From Candidatus Cloacimonas sp. 4484_140 (GTDB lineage: Bacteria > Cloacimonadota > Cloacimonadia > JGIOTU-2): a DNA stretch of 12,005 nucleotides. Each line of letters starts with the position of its first letter. Within the stretch, counting starts at the first letter, position 1. Below the pieces are notes generated by a model. That model saw nothing but the letters and a program-made list of their open reading frames with translations. It was not told the DNA's origin and did not search any database. Positions 1 through 5,400 of this stretch are shown here, piece after piece. The position numbers and the translations under genes are program-made. Location of the stretch: positions 1-12,005 of the forward strand of contig MVCT01000048.1 in NCBI GenBank assembly GCA_002049945.1, given 5' to 3'.

Positions 1-664
1 CCACTATCCTATTCAATATCTTCTCGGCTCTACAGAATTTTATGGAATTTCTTTTTTCGTTGAGGAAGGAGTTCTAATTCCACGACCGGAAACAGAGATC
101 CTTGTCGATGCAGTAATCTCGTATATCAAGGAATCCCCTCAAAATACGTTGTCCTTGCTGGACATCGGCACCGGCACAGGAAATATTCCAATTTCTATTA
201 GCAACTTCTTCAAAGATACAGAAAATGATATTCAAATTGTTGCAACAGACATATCAGAAAAAGCTTTGAAGCTTGCGAAAAAAAACATCGATGCTTTGAA
301 TATCGAGAATATTTCATTATTGCATTCCAATATTTTTGATAAAGTTACAGGCACGTACGACTGCATCATTTCCAATCCACCCTATATCAGTGAAAATGAA
401 TTCATGGAACTGCCAAAAGAGATCAAGGATCACGAGCCGAAAGAAGCGCTTTTTGCGAAAGAGGATGGGCTGGAATTCTATCACAAAATTTTACAAAATG
501 CCGAGAAATATCTCAAAAAGGATGGGCGAATATTTTTCGAGATCGGAGCTTATCAAAAAGAAGAACTCTCTAATCTGGCAGAACAATATAATTACAAAAT
601 CATTGACATTAAGAAGGACTACAATGATTTCAACCGAGTTTTAATACTCAAAAATAATACATAA
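1..664 (+). CDS. prmC: Peptide chain release factor N5-glutamine methyltransferase PrmC, 5'-truncated by the window edge
   Basis: The reading frame is open from base 2, so the gene begins before the window; the TTG at 149 is an internal codon, not the start. About 220 C-terminal residues are visible. The upstream part carries the family motif RPETE (about positions 86-100), followed by the SAM-binding loop DIGTGTG (about 161-181) and the catalytic NPPY motif (about 374-385) that positions the substrate glutamine. PrmC methylates the GGQ glutamine of release factors RF1 and RF2 in the cytoplasm and so tunes translation termination. Compared with E. coli PrmC (277 aa), roughly the N-terminal helical domain that binds the release factor is missing. 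In many bacteria prfA lies just upstream, but that would be outside this window. The stop is 14 bp before murA, which suggests co-transcription. The identification is firm because RPETE and NPPY occur together with the right spacing. Confidence 0.95.
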   Translation, partial: HYPIQYLLGSTEFYGISFFVEEGVLIPRPETEILVDAVISYIKESPQNTLSLLDIGTGTGNIPISISNFFKDTENDIQIVATDISEKALKLAKKNIDALNIENISLLHSNIFDKVTGTYDCIISNPPYISENEFMELPKEIKDHEPKEALFAKEDGLEFYHKILQNAEKYLKKDGRIFFEIGAYQKEELSNLAEQYNYKIIDIKKDYNDFNRVLILKNNT

Positions 665-678
665 AAGTTGGTTACAAA

Positions 679-1944
679 ATGGATGAAATTTTAGTACGCG
701 GCGGACGTAAACTCACAGGAACAATTGCTGCAAACGGGTCGAAGAATGCCGGATTACCTATTCTCGCTGCAACACTCCTTGCCGATGGGGAATATCATAT
801 AAAGAACATTCCGGATCTCTCCGATATACGTACAATGATCAAGCTGCTCAGAACGATCGGCACTGAAGCTGAATTCACAGACCATGAGCTGCATATCACT
901 ACAAAAGAAATAAAAAATCATGAAGCTCCCTACGAACTTGTGAAAATAATGCGTGCCTCTATCTATGCACTTGGTCCATTACTCGCTCGCTGCGGACAGG
1001 CAAAAGTATCCTTCCCCGGAGGTTGTGCACTCGGTGCCCGTCCAATAGATTACCATCTCGAAGCACTTCATAAACTGGGTGTGACAATCCAGATAAAACA
1101 TGGTTACATATATGCGAAAACCAAAGGGCTGAAAGGTTCTGAAATATTTTTTGAGAATAAAACAGTCGGTGCAACTGCAAACGTGCTTATGGCTACAGTT
1201 CTCGCAGAAGGTACCACAGTCATAGAAAATGCTGCCTGCGAACCGGAGATCAGCAGTCTTGCAGAATTCCTCAATAAAATGGGCGCCTATATCGAAGGAC
1301 ACGGCACAGAGATCATTACAGTTCATGGTGTAAAAGAGCTTCATCCTGTTGATTTTTCACTTATTCCCGACAGGATCGAAGTGGGCACACTTCTTGTGGC
1401 AGGTGCTATCACTAATGGGAAGATCACAGTCACAAACTGCATACCGGAGCACTCTGGCATTGTGTTGAACAAACTACGCGACATTGGATATACTGTAGAA
1501 GCAAGGGATAATTCTATAACCATCTACAATAAGGGAAAGAGGAAACCCGTGGAAATCTCGACAAATCCCTATCCTGCATTCCCGACCGATCTTCAACCAC
1601 TCTTTGCCGCACTCCTTTCCACAATTGATGGGAAAAGCATTATAAATGAAAATATCTTCTCCGACAGGTTTATGTATATCAGTGAACTACAACGTCTGGG
1701 GGCTGATATTAAATTATCTGGCAGTAGAATCAGTATAGACGGCGGAAACAAACTCTCCGGCGCCAGGGTCATGGCTCCTGACATTCGTGCTGCTGCTACG
1801 CTTGTTGTCGCAGCTCTTGCCGCAGAAGGAGAAACCAGGATATCCCGCGTGTATCATCTTGATCGCGGTTATGAGTATCTTGAGAATAAACTCGCTTCAC
1901 TTGGAGCTGATATTGAGAGGATAGAAACCGACGCACTCTATTGA
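679..1944 (+). CDS. murA: UDP-N-acetylglucosamine 1-carboxyvinyltransferase MurA
   Basis: This enzyme transfers enolpyruvate from phosphoenolpyruvate to UDP-GlcNAc, the first committed step of peptidoglycan precursor synthesis in the cytoplasm. The 421-aa length matches the family (419 in E. coli). The PEP-binding Lys22-Asn23 pair lies in the motif GSKNAGLPIL. The loop PGGCALGARP holds the active-site Cys116 (Cys115 in E. coli), so the enzyme should be of the fosfomycin-sensitive Cys type rather than the Cys-to-Asp resistant type. The general-base Asp304 is in FPTD and Arg396 is in LDRGYE. The two inverse alpha/beta domains are full length. The ATG at 679 is the first in-frame start after prmC, 14 bp downstream of its stop; no strong Shine-Dalgarno is visible. 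The stop TGA lies just before pgpA. No residue appears to be missing. Confidence 0.98.
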   Translation: MDEILVRGGRKLTGTIAANGSKNAGLPILAATLLADGEYHIKNIPDLSDIRTMIKLLRTIGTEAEFTDHELHITTKEIKNHEAPYELVKIMRASIYALGPLLARCGQAKVSFPGGCALGARPIDYHLEALHKLGVTIQIKHGYIYAKTKGLKGSEIFFENKTVGATANVLMATVLAEGTTVIENAACEPEISSLAEFLNKMGAYIEGHGTEIITVHGVKELHPVDFSLIPDRIEVGTLLVAGAITNGKITVTNCIPEHSGIVLNKLRDIGYTVEARDNSITIYNKGKRKPVEISTNPYPAFPTDLQPLFAALLSTIDGKSIINENIFSDRFMYISELQRLGADIKLSGSRISIDGGNKLSGARVMAPDIRAAATLVVAALAAEGETRISRVYHLDRGYEYLENKLASLGADIERIETDALY

Positions 1945-1946
1945 TC

Positions 1947-2417
1947 ATGCTGAAATTTTTTAGAAATTTACTGGTTTCAGTTTGTTTTATCGGATACTTT
2001 CCTATTGCCTCCGGAACTCTTACTTCAATCTTCACTGCTGCCTTGTATTATTACTTCATTCCACCGTTCAATGCCGCTGGAAACCTATTACTGATCGGAA
2101 TTTTATTAGTTGCGAGTTTAATATTTGTTCCCATCATAAAAAGTGCTGAAAAGGATTTGGGACATGACAGCAGAAAGATCACCATCGATGAACTCATCGG
2201 TTTTTGCTTCGCAGTTATGTTCCTGCCACACACTTTGATGGTCTTTATTTATGCACTTGTTCTGTTCCGTGTTTTTGATATCGTAAAACCTACTCCCATC
2301 AATCAATTGCAACAACTTCCTCATGGATGGGGTGTACTTGCTGATGATATTGCTGCGGGTATTTGTTCAAATATAATAATTCAGATACTTCTGATGATTT
2401 TCCCTCAGTTTTTTTAA
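1947..2417 (+). CDS. pgpA: Phosphatidylglycerophosphatase A (PgpA family)
   Basis: Likely function: removal of phosphate from phosphatidylglycerol phosphate at the inner membrane, the last step of phosphatidylglycerol synthesis. The 156-aa protein has the family pattern in order: an N-terminal G-Y-x-P-x-A-x-G-T motif (residues 16-24), a central acidic IDELIG motif (about 80-85) and the C-terminal signature FRVFDIVKP (about 108-116), followed by a GWGVLADDIAAG segment. Hydrophobic stretches at about 27-35, 48-64, 86-107 and 134-152 fit a multi-span membrane enzyme. I chose ATG 1947 rather than the in-frame TTG at 1941: the TTG would overlap the murA stop, and ATG is the more usual start. Neither has a good ribosome binding site, so translation may be coupled to murA, whose stop is 2 bp upstream. 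A 750-bp gene-free stretch follows. Confidence 0.9.
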   Translation: MLKFFRNLLVSVCFIGYFPIASGTLTSIFTAALYYYFIPPFNAAGNLLLIGILLVASLIFVPIIKSAEKDLGHDSRKITIDELIGFCFAVMFLPHTLMVFIYALVLFRVFDIVKPTPINQLQQLPHGWGVLADDIAAGICSNIIIQILLMIFPQFF

Positions 2418-2512
2418 ACAAACTACTTTCTAAAATAATCTATTATAATATCCTCGATAAGTCAAAATCTGTCCAATCTGCGTGGGTCTGCTTGCCATTA
2501 AAAAATAGGACA

Positions 2513-2547
2513 CCGATTCGGCAGCAAGCGATGCAATGACAGTTTTT
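2513..2547. repeat. Composite repeat, segment C, copy 1 (35 bp)
   Basis: This segment matches 2754-2788 at 34 of 35 positions; the only difference is A at 2527 against G at 2768. It starts CCGATTCGGCAGCA and ends CAGTTTTT. In this copy the partner segment R (2655-2713) is separated from it by 107 bp. On the minus strand both copies read through the same short open peptide phrase (CHCIACCRIG), but the flanking frames diverge, so it is not a conserved gene. Confidence 0.9.
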
Positions 2548-2576
2548 TTTATCATGTCTAAAGTCTCCAATTAATG

Positions 2577-2652
2577 CGACTACACGAGTCGGTCGTGAAG
2601 GAAACGACTCGGGTTTATTTTTCACCCCGACTCATCTTTGCAAGCTGAGTCG
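2577..2652. repeat. Cluster of CGACT/AGTCG inverted repeats (tandem small hairpins)
   Basis: Three dyads share nearly the same arms. CGACT 2577-2581 can pair with AGTCG 2587-2591. CGAGTCG 2585-2591 can pair with CGACTCG 2605-2611 (7 bp, 13-nt loop). CGACTCA 2628-2634 can pair with TGAGTCG 2646-2652 (7 bp, 11-nt loop). Arms could also pair in alternative ways. The second hairpin is followed by GGTTTATTTTT, so it might serve as an imperfect terminator for the prmC-murA-pgpA transcripts; pgpA has no better candidate. The cluster lies inside the 107 bp that split copy 1 of the composite repeat. Confidence 0.65.
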
Positions 2653-2654
2653 TG

Positions 2655-2713
2655 CTTCCATCATCTTCTCCATCTCGTCTTTCGGAGTAGCAGGCATGTC
2701 TCAAGTTTTTTAA
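2655..2713. repeat. Composite repeat, segment R, copy 1 (59 bp, perfect)
   Basis: This segment is identical over 59 bp to 2789-2847. It begins CTTCCATCATCTTC and ends CTCAAGTTTTTTAA. Identity stops abruptly at both ends: the left flanks are GTCGTG against GTTTTT and the right flanks CTTTTC against ATTGTG. Such exact identity in non-coding DNA indicates a recent duplication, gene conversion or a mobile repeat. Two copies with a 134-bp offset do not make a CRISPR. Confidence 0.95.
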
Positions 2714-2753
2714 CTTTTCTTTTACAGTTCCCACGTACCGACTGTTGGCAAAC

Positions 2754-2788
2754 CCGATTCGGCAGCAGGCGATGCAATGACAGTTTTT
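2754..2788. repeat. Composite repeat, segment C, copy 2 (35 bp)
   Basis: This is the second copy of 2513-2547, with one mismatch at 2768. Here the segment abuts segment R directly (2788/2789), so C and R together form an uninterrupted 94-bp unit. Confidence 0.9.
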
Positions 2789-2847
2789 CTTCCATCATCT
2801 TCTCCATCTCGTCTTTCGGAGTAGCAGGCATGTCTCAAGTTTTTTAA
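2789..2847. repeat. Composite repeat, segment R, copy 2 (59 bp, perfect)
   Basis: This is the second perfect copy of 2655-2713, joined without a gap to segment C copy 2. The C-R order is the same in both copies, which supports one ancestral unit. Confidence 0.95.
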
Positions 2848-2983
2848 ATTGTGTAGGATCATTTCCCCAAAATGAAATATGGCTTTGCGAAAGTTGTCTT
2901 GATTTCGAAAAGTTATAGTAATGACAAGAAAACCGGCAACTGATTAATGATAATCAACCCTACCCAACATTGTCAATCACCAT

Positions 2984-2993
2984 CCGCTAGCGG
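2984..2993. repeat. 10-bp perfect palindrome CCGCTAGCGG
   Basis: CCGCTAGCGG is its own reverse complement and is a local GC-rich island in otherwise AT-rich intergenic DNA. It could be a binding site for a dimeric protein or part of a degenerate repeat. Nothing else in the window matches it, and I cannot assign a role. Confidence 0.5.
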
Positions 2994-3165
2994 GAAGGAA
3001 TTACATCTCATTTTTATTTTATTGAAAAATTTCTGCAACGAGATTGAGTAGTAATTTCACACATTAAAAATCTACTGAACCCCTTATTCACAATACTTCA
3101 AAAAAATCTATCCTGAAATTCTGTGGCTATCCATAGTTTTATTTTTAAAAATATGCATAATAAAT

Positions 3166-3193
3166 TTGACAAAGTTTCTGCTCGTTTTATCCT
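3166..3193 (+). promoter_or_regulatory. Candidate sigma-70-type promoter for the OsmC-purC operon
   Basis: A perfect TTGACA (3166-3171) is followed after 16 bp by TATCCT (3188-3193, 4 of 6 matches to TATAAT). Transcription would start near 3200, only about 5 bp before the preferred ATG at 3205. A 15-bp stretch including the -35 box (ATAAATTTGACAAAG, 3160-3174) recurs at 10185-10199. The minus-strand promoter at 10114-10141 has the same TTGACA-N16-TATC-Y-T layout. Confidence 0.55.
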
Positions 3194-3204
3194 TTTTACG
3201 AAAT

Positions 3205-3630
3205 ATGAAAGCAAAAGTGACATTGATCGACAAGCTACAATTTAGTGCAGTTTCAGATTCCAATCATGCAATTATACTTGATGCAGGTAAAGACATGAGT
3301 TACGATCAAGGATGCAGACCGAAAGAATTGGTTCTTATGGGCTTGATCGGCTGTACCGGCATGGATGTCGCTTCTCTACTCAGAAAAATGAGAGTTCCCT
3401 TCAAGGATATCACGATCTCTGCTGATGCAGAAATCTCCACAGAACATCCAAAAATTTTCACAAAGATTCACATTATTTATACAATTATTGGAGATAATAT
3501 TGATGAATCTAAGGTTGAGAAGGCAATTACGCTTTCACATGAACGCTATTGCGGTGTAACTACAATGCTCCAAAAATCTGCAAAGATCACTAATTCATAT
3601 AATATTGAAAAAGAAAAGCAAGGGGAATGA
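3205..3630 (+). CDS. OsmC/Ohr-family protein (YhfA-like branch)
   Basis: The 141-aa cytoplasmic protein belongs to the OsmC-like fold, whose characterised members reduce organic hydroperoxides with two cysteines. Cys50 lies in the helix motif RPKELVLMGLIGCTGMDV, and Cys116 lies in SHERYCGVTT, the usual positions of the peroxidatic and second cysteine. The short length and the SHxxYCxV pattern resemble the YhfA/OsmC-like subgroup, whose substrate is not well defined, so I name only the family. An in-frame TTG at 3166 would add 13 residues, but that TTG is itself the -35 box of a promoter, so I prefer ATG 3205. No Shine-Dalgarno precedes it, and the predicted transcript start is about 5 nt upstream, so the message may be nearly leaderless. 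The purC start follows 9 bp after the stop, indicating co-transcription. Confidence 0.85.
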   Translation: MKAKVTLIDKLQFSAVSDSNHAIILDAGKDMSYDQGCRPKELVLMGLIGCTGMDVASLLRKMRVPFKDITISADAEISTEHPKIFTKIHIIYTIIGDNIDESKVEKAITLSHERYCGVTTMLQKSAKITNSYNIEKEKQGE

Positions 3631-3639
3631 TCGTTAATA

Positions 3640-4530
3640 ATGGCACAACTTAGAGATTTATTTCCTCTCAAGCAAGGAAAGGTGCGCGATATTTATGATC
3701 TTGGGAATGAACTCCTTATCATTGCATCAGATCGCATTTCTGCGTTTGATCATATTCTGCGTGATGAAATCCCCGACAAAGGTAAAATTCTCAATCAAAT
3801 ATCAGCTTACTGGTTTGATCACACTGCTTCAATTATTCCGAATCATATCATTTCAACGAATGTGAAAGACTTTCCCAAAGATATTCAGGATGTTTCTGAT
3901 GATATTGAAAAGCGCTCAATGCTGGTCAAAAAAGCTGAGAAATTTCCTATTGAATGTATCGTACGCGGGTATATTGCAGGAAGCGGCTGGAAGGATTACA
4001 AAAATTCCGGAAAGATCTGCGGAATTGAATTGGCTGAAGGACTTATTGAATCTGAAAAACTTCCCGAGCCCTTATTCACACCCTCGACAAAAGCAGAAGA
4101 AGGACATGACGAGAATATTAGTTATGAAGAGATGAAACGTTTAGTCGATCCTCTACTTTCAAAAAAAATAAAAGAGATCAGCCTTCAGCTCTATACCTTT
4201 GCTCACGATATTCTTGAGAATAAAAATATTATTCTTGCGGATACTAAATTTGAATTTGGACTCTATGATAATAAGATCATTCTGATTGATGAAATTTTCA
4301 CTCCGGATTCTTCACGCTTTTGGGACAAAGATGGGTATGAACCAGGCAGATCGCAGAAAAGTTATGATAAACAGTTTGTGCGGGATTACCTATTATCAAA
4401 AGGAATACAACACAAAAAAAATATTACATCTGATGATGACATCCTTCATCTTCCAAAAGACATTATTGAAAAAACACGCGAAAAATATATGCAGGCATTT
4501 ACTAAGATCACAGGAAAATCTTCTTTATGA
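3640..4530 (+). CDS. purC: Phosphoribosylaminoimidazole-succinocarboxamide synthase (SAICAR synthetase)
   Basis: PurC joins CAIR and aspartate using ATP to form SAICAR, a middle step of de novo purine synthesis in the cytoplasm. The 296-aa protein is the longer form of the enzyme (E. coli 237 aa, yeast about 306). Visible motifs include the N-terminal nucleotide loop GKVRDIYD (residues 13-20), SDRISAFD (30-37), the substrate-binding ECIVRGYIAGSGW (105-117), PSTKAEEGHD (148-157) and the C-terminal ILADTKFEFG (198-207) and IDEIFTPDSSRFW (216-228). All are intact. The Shine-Dalgarno AAGGGGA (3620-3626) lies in the end of the OsmC gene, 13 nt before ATG, a rather long spacing. The stop overlaps the next gene by 4 bp (ATGA). 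No other pur gene is in the window, so the pathway is dispersed. Confidence 0.97.
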   Translation: MAQLRDLFPLKQGKVRDIYDLGNELLIIASDRISAFDHILRDEIPDKGKILNQISAYWFDHTASIIPNHIISTNVKDFPKDIQDVSDDIEKRSMLVKKAEKFPIECIVRGYIAGSGWKDYKNSGKICGIELAEGLIESEKLPEPLFTPSTKAEEGHDENISYEEMKRLVDPLLSKKIKEISLQLYTFAHDILENKNIILADTKFEFGLYDNKIILIDEIFTPDSSRFWDKDGYEPGRSQKSYDKQFVRDYLLSKGIQHKKNITSDDDILHLPKDIIEKTREKYMQAFTKITGKSSL

Positions 4531-4895
4531 AAACGATTCTTATTGTTGATGACGAGCAGGACACTCTGGACTATCTTTCCTATGTACTTCCGAAAAGGAA
4601 CTTCAAAGTGATCACTGCCGATAATGGATTTGATGCGTTACAGATCGTTCGGGAGCAGCATATTGACCTTGTACTCAGTGATATTGCAATGCCGGATATG
4701 GACGGATATGAGCTTTATTCACAGATCAGAGATTTTGATGACACAATTCCGATAGTCATGATGACCGGTTTTGGATATGATCCGAATCACGTGCTGGTTA
4801 AAGCCAAAAAAGATGGCTTGCACGATATAATTTTTAAGCCATTTGAGATCGATGACCTTGTTCATATGATCAAAAATGCATTGGAAAATAATTAG
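4527..4895 (+). CDS. Stand-alone response regulator receiver protein (CheY-like)
   Basis: The whole 122-aa protein is one receiver domain with no output domain. The acidic pair Asp8-Asp9 is in VDDE, the phospho-acceptor Asp52 is in LVLSDIAMPDMDG, the switch Thr80 ends VMMT, and the conserved Lys104 is in FKPFE. It should therefore be phosphorylated by a histidine kinase and act by protein contact, as CheY or Spo0F does, but no kinase is encoded here. Its ATG overlaps the purC stop in ATGA, so translation is coupled to a purine-synthesis gene with no obvious functional link. The unrecognised 112-aa protein follows 56 bp downstream, before the same terminator. The partner and the output cannot be told from this sequence. 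Confidence 0.93.
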   Translation: MKTILIVDDEQDTLDYLSYVLPKRNFKVITADNGFDALQIVREQHIDLVLSDIAMPDMDGYELYSQIRDFDDTIPIVMMTGFGYDPNHVLVKAKKDGLHDIIFKPFEIDDLVHMIKNALENN

Positions 4896-4942
4896 GAACT
4901 AATTGAAAGGCAATTTGAGAATATTAATTATTACCAAAGTAC

Positions 4943-4947
4943 GGAGG
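4943..4947 (+). promoter_or_regulatory. Shine-Dalgarno GGAGG for the 112-aa gene
   Basis: GGAGG is 4 nt before ATG 4952 in ACGGAGGTAAAATG. It is one of the clearest ribosome binding sites in the window and fixes the start of an otherwise unrecognised gene. The htrA-like gene at 10028 has nearly the same context (TACGGAGGTTCGATG). Confidence 0.8.
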
Positions 4948-4951
4948 TAAA

Positions 4952-5290
4952 ATGAAAGGTAAATTCACAAGAAGTAAGGTCTCCCCTAAAAGCCACAAAA
5001 AGGCAATCGCATTTATCTACGCCCATGACATTCAGGGCGATGACATCATTAAACTTGAAAATTATCTTGAGGAACGTGATGATCTGCATCACATCTATAT
5101 CATCCTTGAACAGAATCCCTCACAAAATATCATCACAGTATGTAATAGATACAATCATATAAAACTTTTATACAGCAAAAATCCAGCGATAGAGATCGAG
5201 GATATTAAGCGGCAGTTCAATGGTGTCGAAGTGAAATTCGAAGATAGAGATTTTGAAGACATTAAAAAACGGTCGCTCGAAAATCATTAG
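4952..5290 (+). CDS. Conserved-looking hypothetical protein, 112 aa, unrecognised
   Basis: I do not recognise this protein. It is soluble, has no signal peptide or membrane segment, and is highly charged. The first 17 residues are Lys/Arg/Ser-rich (KGKFTRSKVSPKSHKK). After that the pattern alternates predicted beta strands (AIAFIYA about 18-24, HIYIILE about 47-53, IKLLYS about 69-74, VEVKF about 91-95) with amphipathic helices (DDIIKLENYLEE about 30-41, IEIEDIKRQF about 80-89), like a small three-layer alpha/beta fold. A degenerate receiver-like fold is possible, but it has no phospho-acceptor motif. The gene is well supported by its strong Shine-Dalgarno, its place in the operon directly after a response regulator, and an intrinsic terminator 23 bp after its stop. 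It might be a partner of that regulator, but this rests on position alone. Confidence 0.75.
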   Translation: MKGKFTRSKVSPKSHKKAIAFIYAHDIQGDDIIKLENYLEERDDLHHIYIILEQNPSQNIITVCNRYNHIKLLYSKNPAIEIEDIKRQFNGVEVKFEDRDFEDIKKRSLENH

Positions 5291-5312
5291 CTTCTCTATA
5301 ATTTGTTCTTTT

Positions 5313-5344
5313 AAGAGGTGATTTTCGGATCACCTCTTTTTTTT
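5313..5344 (+). terminator. Intrinsic terminator of the OsmC-purC-response regulator operon
   Basis: A perfect 10-bp stem, AAGAGGTGAT (5313-5322) with ATCACCTCTT (5329-5338), closes a 6-nt loop (TTTCGG) and runs into a T-tract to 5344. It lies 23 bp after the 112-aa gene. On the minus strand no T-run follows the stem, so it acts for plus-strand transcripts only. Confidence 0.9.
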
Positions 5345-5353
5345 GGAGTAGCC

Positions 5354-5388
5354 GAGTCTCTTGACCTTAATAATACAGCGAGAGACTC
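5354..5388. repeat. Inverted repeat beyond the uvrC stop
   Basis: GAGTCTCT (5354-5361) pairs perfectly with AGAGACTC (5381-5388) around a 19-nt loop. It lies 12 bp past the uvrC stop codon on the minus strand. No T-run follows on that strand, so it is not a canonical terminator, but a hairpin here could protect or define the 3' end of the uvrC message. The arms resemble the GAGTCG/CGACTC arms at 2577-2652, and neighbouring bases (GGAGTAGC at 5345, CCGATTCC at 5390) resemble pieces of the composite repeat. Confidence 0.55.
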
Positions 5389-5400
5389 ACCGATTCCATA

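Larger units (their letters stand above)
2418..3165. other. Long gene-free interval with repeat remnants
   Basis: No credible gene lies here on either strand; short open frames overlap the repeats and change frame between repeat copies. The first half (2513-2847) holds two copies of a composite repeat and a cluster of small hairpins. The second half (2848-3159) is AT-rich with scattered homopolymer runs, one perfect palindrome at 2984-2993 and a weak hairpin at 2941-2956 (TGATTA/TAATCA). A promoter-like sequence marks the right edge. The interval separates the prmC-murA-pgpA cluster from the OsmC-purC cluster. The left part looks like the decayed intergenic repetitive elements that are common in FCB-group genomes; this is inference. 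Confidence 0.7.

Noticed and set aside
149..664. A 171-aa gene starting at TTG 149
   Set aside because: The frame is open to the left edge and encodes the conserved RPETE motif upstream of 149, so this is an internal part of prmC.
979..1344. Minus-strand 121-aa Cys-rich open frame
   Set aside because: It is antisense to the murA active-site region; its cysteines are a by-product of the murA codons.
2443..2625. Minus-strand 60-aa open frame in the gene-free interval
   Set aside because: It covers repeat segment C and part of the hairpin cluster. The second copy of the same repeat continues in other frames with unrelated flanks, and there is no ribosome binding site, so it is a repeat artefact.
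2638..2847. Plus-strand 69-aa open frame
   Set aside because: It runs through both copies of segment R and segment C copy 2; its coding look comes from the repeat itself.
2655..2847. Possible CRISPR array
   Set aside because: There are only two 59-bp copies, with a 75-bp interval that itself contains another repeat segment, and there are no cas genes. The geometry does not fit.
5313..5338. Terminator for uvrC on the minus strand
   Set aside because: The stem is perfect, but on the minus strand it is followed by AAAAGAAC rather than a T-run, so it serves the plus-strand operon.
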